DNA of 64,000 bases from Zygaena filipendulae (GCA_907165275.2 OU015649.1:1952001-2016000), one strand, 5' to 3'; positions 21,501 to 31,600 are shown, counted from the first letter of the stretch. Notes: generated by a model from the sequence alone, not told the origin. Numbers and translations are program-made.

Positions 21501-24172
21501 GCGCCTCATCGTCGTCGCTGGCCAACTCTTTTAGTTCACTCAGCAGATCAGGGTCATCTTCATCTCCTAATAGAGAAAAAGATTTACAATCGTTAACTTT
21601 ATGAATTTTTAAAATGGATTTTAATTACAACTAGCTGTGTGGGGAATTTCAGAGATCCCACGGGAATTTCGGGATAAAAAGTAGCCTAAGTTACGCCTTA
21701 TAACATCAGCTATCTGCCAGTGAAATCCCGTTAAAATCGGTCCAGCCGTTTCAGAGATTAGCCGGAACAAACAGACAAAGAAAAATTTTAAAAATTGATT
21801 TTTTGATGTAATTACCGTATATACATTCGTATGCATTTGGTGAAAAGGTGTTAATTTGAATTACACACAGACACTTCAGTTTTATTTATATGACTAGATA
21901 TAATATGTAATGATATGTTTCGTTATGAGAAATTAGTATATTATTATTTTTTATGCAAACATTTTATTAGATTACTATTAAGATTACTATAACCAAAATT
22001 AATTTGAATTGCCCTCACCAGACACATCTTCATCTGAAGGTATATCCTTTAAGCTTGCTGCTATCATAGCATCCAAGTTGGCTGCAGGGACTGGAGCTGG
22101 TTTCCTTGGGCGATGGCTCTTGCCTTCACCACTTATAGCTGCCAACTCGGCTTCGAAGTCCATATCATCATCAGAGAGTCCTGAGATATCTTCATCTCCA
22201 TCGTCAAGGCTTGGAATGTCAAGCAATCCAAACTAGAAGCACAAAAAAAAGATGAAATTCTATTAGGTATTGCTTGTTATATGTATAGACTATAGATGTT
22301 TGTTGTATAATTAATAATAATTGTCATTTTTATACCCTCATTTGTGGAACACCAATAAACGACTCTATTACAAATTAGCTCATGTGCTGAGTTATTTTAA
22401 AATATGGGCTGTTGGTAACACAAAATAATAGGCTATCTGACTAATCTTTTTTTAGTGCGTCTTGTAGATTAATAAAAAATATTGGATATGTATTTTTTCT
22501 TTTTTTACGTAATCAAAAAATTATGGCGATACATTAAGTTGAAATATATGACGTCACTAACCAGTGCAGTTTGTATGGCGGCTTGTAGCGTAAGCTTGTA
22601 GTGTAAGTGATTTCACGAGCCCCCACCCTAAACTTTAATGCTCTTTATCTCTGTGTATTTTCATTTATTTGAATAATTAAAAATTCTAATTTTCTAACTG
22701 ACGGACTAATTAAGAATTTTGATTTTCAAGTCGTCAACATCCCTATTTCTTGTGAATATAATATTCTGTAAGTAATAATTTTGTTCTTTTTGTAAGATAA
22801 ATATCTTACCTAAAATACCTAAATCATTTCATCATTTTATGTTATAAATTTTTTCTAGACCACTTTTGCTATGAAAGCACATAGTGATTTTCTTCACTGG
22901 ATAAATATTCCAATTTTAATCCCACAACAAGCTGTATCAAGGAAACCATTTGTTGTTTGGAAGGTGGATATAGGTATCTAGCAGACCTACTATATCGTTT
23001 GTACAGTCAACACCAAAAATATGTAAACATTTATTGCTTAAATGTTTACCTATTTACTATTTTAATAAGTAATTCTAATAAGATTCAACTAATATCAAAA
23101 ATTATGGTGACTTTTGATATTTATATATTGTTGATGTGTTTATGCTCAGTATTATTATATATTATAACACCACCTTCCTTCTAGATTATAATTTTCCCTA
23201 TGCACCCAATGGTTGTCTGGAAGAGATCGCTCTGAGCGATAAGACCGCCGATTGTTCCACCTTGTAGTAAAATTGTTTTTGTCATTGTTTATTTTTAAGT
23301 GGTGTTCAATAAAGAGTTTATTATTATTATTGTTATTATTGTCATCCCAAGCCTCAAGGAAGGGAATGGAATGTTGTAAAAGTAAACTGCTGTAGTTTGC
23401 TTAGGCTGGCCTCATAAATCCGGAATGGCTCTCTGGATTCATATTATTAATTCAGAAAGCCCAGAATACTATACAACTTCAGTATGCTCCACACACATTC
23501 TGATTTTTTCAGATTATGATTTTCTAAGAGCGATCTGTAAGAATGATACTGACGAGCATTCTGAATTTCGGACCGGAATATTTAAAATTTTGATTTCATA
23601 ACGTGTGTATTCGAATTATTTCAATTGACACTGCAAGCGGTTAAACGTCTGGACGTGTTTCGACCTGTTGGTGTGATGTCTGACACGGAAAAAATAATTT
23701 TGTGCATCGAAAATCACGCTTATATATGGAATACTGAATCTGAAACTAAACTTTTAAGATATGTGTGAGGCAAGGCCGGAATATAAGATTATGAATTCAG
23801 ATTATGAATCCGGAGAGTCATTCCGGATGTATAAGTGGTATTGAGTCTACATACCTACTTTGTTTTGTATATTAATAATCTTGTCTTGTCTTGAAATGAA
23901 CAAAAGCATACAAGTTAAATACAAACCATGACATTGTTTACATTAAACATCCTGAAGTAAACAGCTGTTGAACAGCGCTAGTAGATGTAATGTTATATGT
24001 CTAATTTAACTAGGGTTCCGATTTTGTTTTACAAACAGAGTTAAATCTAACAAAAACGTCATAATCTAGATGTAAACACTAGCAATAGGCACCGAAGGTC
24101 GAAATTAAACAGCTAATGACTCACTTGAGATAAGTTCCCTTTCTTTCCAGCAGTTTTAGGTTTTCTATTCAT
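9435..24172 (-). CDS. lgd: Lethal (2) giant discs / CC2D1 protein, complete 14-exon gene
   Basis: Spliced reading gives 800 residues, close to the size expected for the family. Coding exons (in transcript order): 24172-24125, 22232-22019, 21566-21341, 20335-20028, 19418-19200, 18005-17914, 16805-16632, 15894-15732, 15391-15253, 13418-13140, 12603-12426, 11790-11639, 10295-10205, 9554-9435; all joins keep frame and use GT/AG. Four DM14 domains lie near residues 137-190, 260-316, 354-420 and 460-517, separated by acidic and Pro/Ala-rich linkers; a C2 domain spans about 622-745. Diagnostic strings include [18 protein letters not shown] near the start, [15 protein letters not shown] before DM14-3, and the C-terminal THRWLVIDH. 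In this family (known) DM14 domains bind the ESCRT-III subunit Shrub/CHMP4 and the C2 domain supports membrane association; loss in Drosophila causes ectopic Notch activation from endosomes. It diverges from Dlic. Exons 4 and 6-14 are strongly GC-rich whereas the N-terminal exons are not. Start chosen as the only ATG giving an exon with a good donor that joins in frame to exon 2. Confidence 0.95.
9699..9902 (+). mobile_element. MITE family D, in lgd intron 13
   Basis: Imperfect TIRs ATAAGCAATAACATGTTAAC and CTTAACGCACTATTGCTTG; interior AACGCTTTATTGAGAGTTA and TTTTAAAACACGATTTACTC shared with three other copies. Confidence 0.7.
10205..10295 (-). CDS. lgd: lgd exon 13 (end of C2)
   Basis: [20 protein letters not shown]: the D-LLG-V-L pattern of late C2 strands. 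Acceptor TTGCAG, donor GTGAGT. Confidence 0.94.
10447..10630 (+). repeat. (GGAGTC)n hexanucleotide array in lgd intron 12
   Basis: Degenerate GGAGTC units (also GGCGTC, GGTGTC, TGAGTC) over ~180 bp, strongly strand-asymmetric and purine-biased on the plus strand. Not coding: it lies in an intron. Confidence 0.8.
11335..11433 (+). mobile_element. MITE family C, half copy, in lgd intron 12
   Basis: GGTATGTTCCGTTATTACGG, CTGGCCCAGTGCTCGCAGTG and TACTGCCGCAGTATTCGG, then loss of homology; only the left half remains. Confidence 0.65.
11639..11790 (-). CDS. lgd: lgd exon 12 (C2 core)
   Basis: [17 protein letters not shown] and [18 protein letters not shown]2 core strands. Donor GTGAGC splits a Gly codon. 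Confidence 0.95.
11862..12088 (+). repeat. T-rich minisatellite in lgd intron 11
   Basis: About a dozen variants of TTTTTGTTTAGTTTCGA (roughly 17 bp) in tandem just upstream (transcript sense: downstream) of exon 12. Confidence 0.75.
12426..12603 (-). CDS. lgd: lgd exon 11 (start of C2)
   Basis: [20 protein letters not shown], then [20 protein letters not shown], typical of the first beta strands of the Lgd C2 domain. Acceptor CTTCCAG, donor GTGAGT, phase 0. Confidence 0.95.
13140..13418 (-). CDS. lgd: lgd exon 10 (Pro-rich linker, pre-C2 helices)
   Basis: A GC-rich, Pro/Ala/Ser low-complexity stretch, then a helical segment ([20 protein letters not shown]) that precedes the C2 domain in CC2D1 proteins. 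Donor GTGAGA. Confidence 0.92.
13506..14074. mobile_element. Long fold-back element (hairpin) in lgd intron 9
   Basis: Two ~265-bp arms are near-perfect reverse complements: ATCCCATCAAAAACAAACTT at 13506 pairs with the end at 14074, and GATCACGTGAAAACACAATA near the centre pairs with its complement at ~13830. The loop is about 25 bp (13776-13800). Only a few mismatches are seen, so it is young. No ORF. Confidence 0.85.
14110..14418 (+). mobile_element. Helitron-like elements, two fused copies
   Basis: Two successive TTCCCG(C)GGG..CTCCGAAATTAACGC modules; the second ends with GGGTGAAACCGCGGGGAACA then GCTAG followed by T. The first lacks its own end. Confidence 0.7.
14419..14535. repeat. Short direct duplication with inverted segment
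   Basis: TTATATGGGATCACAAAGTT and TTATATGGGATTACAAAGTT recur about 75 bp apart, both followed by CAGTTGGT, with a partial inverted piece (AACTGCATATATAACTTTGT) between. Confidence 0.6.
14669..14743 (+). repeat. (GTGA)n microsatellite
   Basis: About 18 tandem GTGA/GAGT units with one slip (GTGTGAGT). It is embedded in a longer dispersed repeat (14560-15050) that ends in the same hairpin-like CGTGAAACCACGGGGACCAG. Confidence 0.9.
15105..15232 (+). repeat. (GTGTGCGTGCAT)-type purine/pyrimidine-alternating repeat
   Basis: Irregular TGTGTGCGTGCATGCG tract ending about 20 bp from lgd exon 9; alternating sequence of the kind able to adopt Z-DNA. Intronic. Confidence 0.75.
15253..15391 (-). CDS. 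lgd: lgd exon 9 (DM14-4)
   Basis: [20 protein letters not shown], then [11 protein letters not shown]. The donor (CACAC, then GTAGGG) is inferred because a stop codon follows in the same frame and it restores frame with exon 10. Confidence 0.87.
15732..15894 (-). CDS. lgd: lgd exon 8 (linker, start of DM14-4)
   Basis: Pro/Ala/Ser linker followed by [20 protein letters not shown], first helix of DM14-4. Acceptor CCCCAG, donor GTGAGT. Confidence 0.92.
15952..16146 (-). mobile_element. Helitron-like non-autonomous element, full length
   Basis: CTAG at left after A, hairpin GCCCCGCGGTTTCACCGGCG, core CTGTACCCCTGACAACGTGC, (CCAAACAT)n, ending ATAATATTATATAGTAGGA then T. Confidence 0.8.
16162..16450 (-). 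mobile_element. Helitron-like composite element
   Basis: CTAGCTGTTCCCCGCGG at left after A; two internal GATCCCGCGGGT / TTCCCGCGGGTATTCC modules; right end TTTGTAAGGA then T. Two copies fused. Confidence 0.75.
16632..16805 (-). CDS. lgd: lgd exon 7 (DM14-3)
   Basis: 58 residues including EGN-like turn ([18 protein letters not shown]) and the [11 protein letters not shown] exit of DM14-3. The donor GTCACT is weak but the frame joins exactly. Confidence 0.9.
16850..17240. repeat. GGGATGATAATT repeats flanking a Helitron insertion
   Basis: TGGGATGATAATTA units recur before 16930 and again after 17150, so the Helitron-like copy at 16935-17149 split a local minisatellite. Lies in lgd intron 6. 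Confidence 0.7.
16935..17149 (-). mobile_element. Helitron-like non-autonomous element, full length (215 bp)
   Basis: CTAG at left after A, GTGCCCCGCGGTTTCACCCG hairpin, (CATC)n tract, right end CGTTTATAATATTAGTAGGA then T. Confidence 0.85.
17579..17799 (+). mobile_element. MITE family D, in lgd intron 6
   Basis: ATAAGCATTAACATGTTAAC and GTTAACACACTATTGCTTAT termini with the family interior (ATGGCGCTCC, TTTTAAAACACGATTTACTC). Confidence 0.75.
17914..18005 (-). CDS. lgd: lgd exon 6 (start of DM14-3)
   Basis: 31 residues, Ala/Pro linker then [19 protein letters not shown], a string highly characteristic of the family. Acceptor CCTTCAG, donor GTAGTT. Confidence 0.93.
18117..18400 (-). mobile_element. 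Helitron-like element, long subfamily, degraded
   Basis: CTAGCTATAA start, GTATCTGCCAGTGAAAGTCC, GTTTCAGAGAATTGCCGGAA and a GACA/GGCA tract; matches 2815 and 21631. Confidence 0.6.
18535..18955. mobile_element. MITE family B, palindromic, composite
   Basis: GGCCGCACTCAGAGTCGACT at ~18590 pairs with its complement ending near 18829; inner GACGTTCAGTAAATTAATGT also has an inverted partner. Extra half-units (GCCGCAATCAAAGACGTTC; ATTAACGTCTCTGATTGCGG) flank the main palindrome. In lgd intron 5. Confidence 0.75.
19200..19418 (-). CDS. lgd: lgd exon 5 (DM14-2)
   Basis: Contains [20 protein letters not shown] and a following helix ending in MDLEELP, the canonical DM14 layout. Acceptor TTTGCAG, donor GTGAAT. 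Confidence 0.93.
19444..19607 (+). mobile_element. Helitron-like element, compact (164 bp)
   Basis: TCCTTACCTACTATTATTAT start after A; end GGGATCAGCTAG before T. Part of the 3' hairpin is lost. In lgd intron 4. Confidence 0.75.
19610..19800 (+). mobile_element. Helitron-like element, variant subfamily
   Basis: TATAATAAAGAGAAAAGATT, TTTAACTCAAAAACCACTGG core, hairpin GGTGAAATCGCGGGGAACAA and CTAG before T. Head-to-tail with the preceding copy. Confidence 0.7.
20028..20335 (-). CDS. lgd: lgd exon 4 (end of DM14-1, Pro/Glu linker)
   Basis: Begins [20 protein letters not shown], the signature end of a DM14 repeat, then a long Pro/Ala/Glu low-complexity linker and the start of DM14-2. Donor GTATGC. 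A MITE starts only 27 bp upstream of the acceptor. Confidence 0.92.
20362..20594 (-). mobile_element. MITE family D, in lgd intron 3
   Basis: ATAAGCAATAGTGTGTTAAC and TTATTGCTTAT termini; interior reads AAACACGATTTATTTCAAAT on the minus strand. Starts 27 bp upstream of lgd exon 4 (transcript sense), so it may supply branch-point sequence. Confidence 0.75.
21341..21566 (-). CDS. lgd: lgd exon 3 (residues 88-163; start of DM14-1)
   Basis: Encodes an acidic stretch, a Pro-rich linker, then the first helix of DM14-1 ([20 protein letters not shown]). Donor GTAAGA splits an Arg codon. Confidence 0.92.
21631..21899 (-). mobile_element. Helitron-like element, long subfamily
   Basis: CTAGCTGTG at left, hairpin lost; GATCCCACGGGAATTTCGGG, CAGCTATCTGCCAGTGAAAT; right part CAGACACTTCAGTTTTATTT as at 3080. 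In lgd intron 2. Confidence 0.65.
22019..22232 (-). CDS. lgd: lgd exon 2 (residues 17-88)
   Basis: Acceptor TTCTAG then [15 protein letters not shown]; very acidic with an [14 protein letters not shown] segment typical of CC2D1 N-termini. Donor GTGAGG, one base carried over. Codon use is AT-leaning, unlike later exons. Confidence 0.92.
22452..22709 (+). mobile_element. MITE family A, full copy, in lgd intron 1
   Basis: TIRs TTAGTGCGTC and GACGGACTAA; interior ATTGGATATGTATTTTTTC, ATGACGTCACTAACC. 258 bp. Confidence 0.8.
23205..23338 (+). mobile_element. Non-LTR retrotransposon 3' end
   Basis: GGTTGTCTGGAAGAGATCGC, GATAAGACCGCC, an ATTGT-rich stretch, TTCAATAAAGAG and a (TTA/TTG)n tail: a 5'-truncated LINE tail well known from Lepidoptera. 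In lgd intron 1. Confidence 0.75.
23405..23845 (+). mobile_element. Harbinger-like MITE with a MADF remnant
   Basis: TIRs about 35 bp long: ATCCGGAATGGCTCTCTGGA at left and the complement TCCGGAGAGTCATTCCGGAT at right, about 440 bp apart. Inside, at about 23668, an ATG opens [20 protein letters not shown], resembling the first helix of a MADF domain, then stops after a few more residues. Harbinger/PIF elements carry a MADF/Myb-like protein (known), so this is inferred to be an internally deleted derivative. Confidence 0.6.
24125..24172 (-). CDS. lgd: lgd exon 1 (residues 1-16)
   Basis: Short basic N-terminus [16 protein letters not shown], followed directly by a GTGAGT donor; phase 0. Joins a 1.9-kb first intron. 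Confidence 0.85.
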
Positions 24173-25101
24173 TTTAAATATTACAAATATCTAAATACAC
24201 TGTATTTTTCACTAAATAGATAATCAGTTATTCCACCAAAAATTTTTTTTGTGAGTTAAATTTCTTTGCGGAAAATGGAAAAGCAGGCAAAAATTGCTCA
24301 CGAAAAAAACAGTCCTTCTGATTGTCTTTTGACTTTTCGTTGTTGACTGTCAAGTGTCATGTTGTCTTTTGACAAATGACATAAATTTTCTTTTGGTGTG
24401 CGTTCCGTGACTGTCGAGCTCAGTTTCATCTTGCATTGCGTTCCGTGGCTTTACCCGAGTACACTCGAGCGCGCCCTGGCGTACGCTCTACCGTTCCGTG
24501 GCTTGGTGAAATTTTACTCTAACAGCTGTCAGGCCTGGCGTTCCGTGGGTTTGGTTGTTCGGTTAAAATTTAACTCGTTTGAGTTGCAACCAAGCCACAG
24601 AACGATCGAGTTGTTCTTATTACCTCAAAATATTTGAAATTTCAGGCACCATTTGTTTTCTTTCAGCTTACATTGCAAATAAGACTATTTTACATCCAAT
24701 TATAAACTTTTTGTGACTACGACACCTCCCCTTTGTTTGTAATCTGATTGATTTTTTTTTTCGACGAATCCGATTTTTGGCGCAATCTTTGACAATACTC
24801 CTTTAACAATACATAGCTGTCAGAGTGAAAATTAACTTGCTTCGGCGATGGTTGTTTGGTTGCTGCTCTCTGAGCCACGGAACGAGTGAAACTACGCTCT
24901 GACAGCTATCAGAGTCCACGGAACGCGCCTCAAGAGTGACAACACTAAACATCGCGATCGCGGATCGAGTGACTTCTCCAAAGGGCACGTAGGTACCTAC
25001 GTAAAATAAAAAAAAAAACGATCGAGTGAGTGACGTATGAACGGACGGCTGAAAACGAAAAGCCTTTCGGTGCTGTTGTTATCTTCCAATATTTTCGAAG
25101 T
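24173..25101. promoter_or_regulatory. Divergent lgd-Dlic promoter region
   Basis: 929 bp separate the two start codons, so both 5' UTRs and promoters must lie here. No clear TATA box is seen. Variants of CGTTCCGTGG occur on the plus strand near 24401, 24438, 24492 and 24539 and as the reverse complement near 24592, 24874 and 24916, with CAGCTGTCAG-like half sites between them. The region could be a shared promoter or an old palindromic insertion lying in it. Confidence 0.55.
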
Positions 25102-25175
25102 ATGGAGACAAACGGCCAGGCTAATGGATTTAAATCTAAAAAGAAAGATAATGGCGACGCTAAGGACAATCTATG
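25102..25175 (+). CDS. Dlic: Dlic exon 1 (residues 1-25)
   Basis: [20 protein letters not shown] then KDNLW; donor TG/GTAATT splits the Trp codon. First ATG after the divergent promoter region and in frame with exon 2. Confidence 0.9.
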
Positions 25176-28100
25176 GTAATTGATCACCGTTAATTTTATG
25201 TATAACATTCATTAGCCTTTTACGGGAAATTTATGTGTCACACCTATGTGATGTCAAGCTTCGTACCTGAGAAATATGTGACCTGGCTGCGACGTCTGCC
25301 TTTGTTTGTGAAACAACCGTGGAATCCTTTCACATACTTTTCATATTTAACCATTTCAATCGATCCGAGTAACTGTCTCACCGCGTAACACGCGGCGTCT
25401 CGTACACTTCAATATTCACAATGTGTCCTCGATTATGATATTACGCATGTGTCTTGCAGGTCGGCGATCTTAGAAGAAGTCCAGAATCAAGGGAACACAA
25501 AACTACCTTCAAATAAAAATGTGTTAGTTTTGGGTGACAATGAAACTGGCAAAACCACTCTCATAGCTAAATTGCAAGGTGTGGAAGACCCCAAGAAGGG
25601 GTCGGCACTCGAATATGCGTATATAGACGTTAGAGATGAATACAGAGACGGTAAAATTATTAATTATGAATTTAGTTATATCAATTTTATATATTCGAAA
25701 TTACTTTTTTAATAAGATTTATTGTTAAATTAGCTGTAATGTGAGTAAAGACTATAAGCACTTATTCTGTAACAATAGTATATTTGACAGTATAGATAGA
25801 GTAATCCAATTGGATATAATATCAGTAGGTGAATGCAAATATTTTTCATCAGATCAAACACGTCTCAGTGTGTGGGTATTGGACGGTGATCCGGGACACA
25901 CAAATTTGCTCAAGTTTGCTCTCAGTGAAGAGACATTCCCTCACACATTGGTAATACTCACTGTTGCGATGACAACACCGTGGGGTATATTAGACCAATT
26001 GCAGAGCTGGGCAGCTGTGCTCGGCGATCACATAGACAAATTGGATCTCACACCAGGTAATATTATTAAATTATTTTATTATAATAATTACAATTAATAG
26101 GTATATTGTTATTGACGTAAGTTTGGTATGAATACTTTTACAATTTCTTTTTTGTTTTATTTATCTAGTTGTGTTCCCATTAGTCCAGAGTAGATACTGA
26201 GTCAGTGTGTCTTAAAGACACTCTACTCCAATATTTTCAACTTTTTTCTGCCTTTAGCTTTTCTGCATGTTAACATTTAATGCAATGCAACATTTAATGC
26301 AACATTTAATTAATAATCCATGTGCTTCAAATGTGCAGTCACAATACAAATATTAAGTAGCATTATTGGCTAACTTCAAATAAAGATAAAATTACTTTGG
26401 ATTAATTATTTTTATTTTATTTATTTAGAATTCAGGCAGGCAGTTGAAGCATTTGATAGGTGCCTGTATCCAGTTATAATTAATTATTTTTTTAAACAAC
26501 AAAAAATAAGACGTCATGGAATAACTTTACTTGACACTAGCTGTTCTCCTGCAGTTTCACCTGTATATTTATTTTTATCGTATTTTATTTTAAATTAATA
26601 ATTTGTTTTAAAATACAATTTCCTCCCACGTGAATTTTGAGATTCCTACATCAACTTTAACACACACAGATGAAGAGTACTCTATAAGCTGACCTATGAT
26701 AAAAACTGAGGTATATGCAAAGTTTTATACGAATCTGTCAATCTGTCCAGACAAACACACACATTGCAGTTGACTGGCAGAGAATTCCACTTTGGCATTA
26801 AGTCCGCCTTTAGTACCATGATGTGCATAAAGTTTAAATAAATTGTAGGTACAGCACATTGCAACAAATACACAAACTTATACAAAAACTTTTTTAGATA
26901 ATCATACCGCATTACTTACTTATTTTATATTCATTTATTCTCATTTATTATCAACTAGCTGTGTGCTGTGGTTTTATCTTGGTGAATTTTGCCATTATCT
27001 TGAGAATTACTATTATTTAAATATAATCAACACTACATAATTAGCTTCTGTTACAATATTATGTACGTGTAAATTTTCGTTCATTCACGTCAAAATCCAT
27101 GGTCCACCGTGCAATTTAGAAGAAATAACAGACTGACAGACACAAATGGCAACTTTGATTTCTACTACTTAAAATGCTAATTATAGTGTAGATGTTTGAT
27201 TTGTAACTTGTAACATTGTTCACTGATATTATCAAATTGTAACTTTTACACTTTAATCCTTACTATCTACAAATCCTCTCTTGGGCTCCCGCACTATAAT
27301 ATTAAAAATGCGAAAGTGAGTTTGTTTGTTTGTTTATTTGTTACGTTTTCACTCCTCAACTGATCACCACGAAATTTTGCATACACATTGTCAGGGGTAC
27401 AGAGAAAGACATAGGCTACTTGTTATCCCGGTATTCCCACGGGAATTTCGAAATTAACGCGGAAGAAACTACATTTACTTTTGCATTCTACCTACACACT
27501 GTCAAGGGTAGGTAAGTACAGAAAAAAATGTAGGGTAGTATTAAGTATTTTTATCCCGGAAAACCGCGGGATCTCCGCAGCAACTAACGCGGGTGAAACC
27601 GCGGGGAACAGCTATTATTATAAATGGGAATGTGAGTTTGTTTCTTTGTTATGCCTTCAGCCCTCAACGAACCAAATGATCATCATGAAATTTCGCATAT
27701 ACGTTGTCAGGAGTGCAGAAAAGGACATAGGGTACCTTTTATTCAGAAAAGAGTACTGTTCCCGAGGGGTATTAGGTACTGATTGACTTAATTTACATTA
27801 ACGCGAGCAAAATCACGGGCCAAAGCTTGTAGTATATGTACATATAAATATTCTATTCTACAAAGCTAAGGGTGATATATGTACGTATTAAAAACAATAT
27901 ATGTATATTACCTTGTCTCATATAATTTTATCTTTGGCGCTATTTTCGGGTTTAAACATTCGAAGTTGGAGTGGTCTTATTTAAAATCTATGTCGCTCAT
28001 CTCCTTTTTAATTCTTATCCTAACTAATTAATAATATAAAATGCGAATGTGACTTTGTGTGTTTGTTTGTTTGTTACGCTTTTACGCCTCAACTACTCGA

Positions 28101-28638
28101 CCTATCACTACGAAATTTCGCATACAGAGCTACAGGAAAGGACATAGGGATCTTTCATCCGGAAAAGGTACTGTTCCCGTGGGAAAGAAAATTGACAAAA
28201 TCTACAATAGCGACAAGCGAATCTGCGGACACACGACAAAAACCATTAAATAGGTGTTATCATGGTATTATCCTCGCTTTTATGTTTACGCATTACGTAT
28301 TGCCGCGGTTTTGAAGTCCACCTGTTACGATCTCCCGTACATAATATTTGGTACATACATATCACAAAACGAGTTCCCTATCCGCCGATGAGTCATTAGA
28401 TTACGTCAGAGACGTTCACAACTCGCTTTCCGTCCGCGTCTTCTAGTAATACTATAATCGATGACAGATGTAAATATTGTCATGTGATCATGTCTACATG
28501 TGTGAATGAGGTCATAGTGTACCGATTGGCGCAGTAGGTCACCACGCCTGCCCGCTAATCAAGAGGTTCCGGGTTCGATTCCCGGTGGGGGTGCACTTTG
28601 TGTGATGAACACAGGGTTCCCCTTTTTAGTCTGGGTGT

Positions 28639-28672
<34 letters not shown>

Positions 28673-31600
28673 ATAGTATATATGTAATTCTAGGTAGTAT
28701 ATACCACGTTTGCTTGGTTTCCACGACACAAGCTAATAATAGCTTAATAATTGTTTAAATCGTTTATTTTATTGTCAATTTGGATTCTCGCATATCGACG
28801 GATTTGATAATTCAACATCTTACTTTTTATCTATCAAAATAGTATATTTCATTATAAGTGCGGAAAGCCTGTCATTGCAAAGAGTTCCGACAAATGTCTA
28901 CCCGAGCCGAGGCGCAGCCGAAGGTGAGGATTGACAGTCGGAACTAGTTGCAATGACGGTTCCGCACGTGTACTGAACAACTATTTTTAATACAGTTACG
29001 AAAAAATTAAGCAATTTAATAAAATATCAAAAACACAACAAACTCAACTAAGTTCCAACTGTGATCAAGAGATGGCGCTAGTCGTATTAGTAATGCGAAA
29101 CCTACGTTTCGCAATGCAAAAAGTGTGTCAAAGTCGTGTCGCCACTTTTGACAGTTGGCAAAGAGAACGCACGAGTTCGGGAAAGGTAAACAAAAAGCTC
29201 GAGTATGTAATAGCCCACATCCCGAACGCTAAACGTCCCTGCAATACGCCACTTTTTGAGCAACTGTATTAAAAAGATATTTGCAACTGCCCAAGGCAGA
29301 TCATTAGATCTATTTTTTTAATTAAAATCTCAAAGGCAATGAAATACCTATAATGGCGCCAGTAAGATATTTTTTTTTCTCAATTGTAATATTATCATAA
29401 CATCGTCAATTCAGGCATTGCGTGTAGAATGTTTAGTTATAGATTTCTTTGGTCAGGTTTCTATATACATTATAACTAGCTGTCCCCCGCGATTTCATCC
29501 GCGGTAATTTCGGAGTTTCCGCGGAGGTTGCGGGAATAAAGTACTCTATGGCCTTCTTTGTACCCCGACAGTAGTTTACGGTGATTAGTTCCCCGCATTA
29601 GTGCCGGAATTCCCGCGGGAATTCCGGGATAAAAACTATCCTAATATTATAAATGGTTACAAAATTTTATCAAAATCCTTTCAGTAGTTTCGGAGTCCAT
29701 CGCGGACAAACAACGTGACACATGATTTATATACATATATTAAGATTAAGATAGCTGTCCCCCGCGATTTCATCCGCGGTAATTTCGGAGTCGGGAGTTC
29801 CCGCGGGAATTTATCTTTTAAGTTGGACCATATTATTACAAAATTTTATCAAAATCCGTTCAGTAGTTTCGGAGTCCATCGCGGACAAACAACGTGACAC
29901 GTGATTTATATATATTAAGAGATAGATATAGTAGATAGGCCGAGGCAGTTTCACCTGCGGGCTGCGTGTGACCTTTTAATACCTCAAGAGTTGAATATGT
30001 GAAACCTTGAAATTTGTGTTTCTTTATTTGAAAACAACTTTATTTAATTGACGGTAACTACTCCCATACAAATTTTCGACCTCTTTGGAGTTCAATTACC
30101 GAAAAATCTTTTCTTAGTGCTTGCCTGTAATTATAAAAAAAAAACCATATGCCAATGTCTTAGCCGTTTCTGATTTATTTCTGACTAACTGTTCCCCGCG
30201 GTTTTACCCGCGATAAGTTCGGAGTTCCCGCGGAAATTTCGGGATAAAAGTACTCTATGTCCTTCTCTGTACCCCTGACAACGTGTATGCAAAGTTTCAC
30301 GATGATCGGCTGAGCTAGTGGGGCGTGAAAGCGTAACAGACAAACATACAGACAGAGTTACCTTCGCATTTGTATTATTAGTAGGGATTTATTTTTGATT
30401 ATATATTTAGTCTTCTTAGGCATACCCCGCAACATACATTATGATAATTTACTAAGCTTTTTTACTATCTACTACTCTATTTTTACTTTTTAAATTATCT
30501 TAAGAAATGTAGATTGTGGACGGTCTTATTGGTAGTGTGAAGCCATCTCCCTTCTACGGTCGCCACTGAAAATCAGCGTCGTGGAACTTAGTGCCACGGC
30601 ATAATGCTGAGTGGTAGCCATTTTGGTACCAACTATTCTAGTTTAAGACTCACAGTTGTACTTATTTTATCTTTTTGGTATCAAATAAACTTTTTTCTAT
30701 TCTATTCTATTCTATTCAATTTCCATTGCTTCGGCAGGTAAATTCGGCTGGGCATAGAATATAGATAGATGAATCAGTAAGGAAGCTCCTTTATGCTATA
30801 CCAGCGGTTCCATTCACCGCGTTAATTTCGGAGTTCCCGCGAGAATTCCAGGGCAAAAAGTAGGTACCATATAAAAGTAGGTACCTTTTCGGTATCCCTT
30901 CACGATGACCGGTTGAGTAGCTAAGCCGTGCAGGCGTAATAAACGAACTTACATTCGCCTTTATATATACTGGCTGTTCCCTACGATTTTACCTGCGCTA
31001 ATTTTGGAATTCCCGCGATGATTCCGGAACAAAAAGTACACTATGTTAAGGCGCGAAAAGGTAGCAGATAGACATACTAAAAAAACAAGTATTTCGCCGT
31101 CTGTGAAATATGGCTGATGACAATCTAGAAATAAATTAGTTCGTGATTCGCGACACAATATATAGCAAGCAAAAGTCGGTGCTGATAGTCGCACTTTAAT
31201 TAATGTTTTTAAATTTCTTTATTTAGAAAGGATGAGTGAAGTAGAACAGATTGTGATTACAAATATAAAAAAAAAAAAACTTTCCAAATTAAACGTCCCA
31301 AATTCGGCGGAACGTTCGCATACGTAGATTCGTTTCATGTTTCAACGATGTGATAGTTATCGTTATTGGTCACGATTTCCGAACGGTGACGCTCTTCCAT
31401 TCAGGAGATCGACACTTTAAATTAATATTTATAGTAGGTACCAAATAGATTTCCGGGTTGCCTCTCTCAATATTTCACCCTTCGCCACTGCAGAGTGGTA
31501 ACATAAGTACAAAGATAATAAACAAACAGCATTGTTTTTAATTAGACCATCTGTAGTTGTATATTATTTACTAGTCCTAATATAAATGCGATTAACTACT

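Noticed and set aside
28517..28600. Possible tRNA gene with anticodon loop CTAATCA
   Set aside because: Acceptor and anticodon stems do not pair, and the downstream body with a (TA)n tail identifies a SINE.
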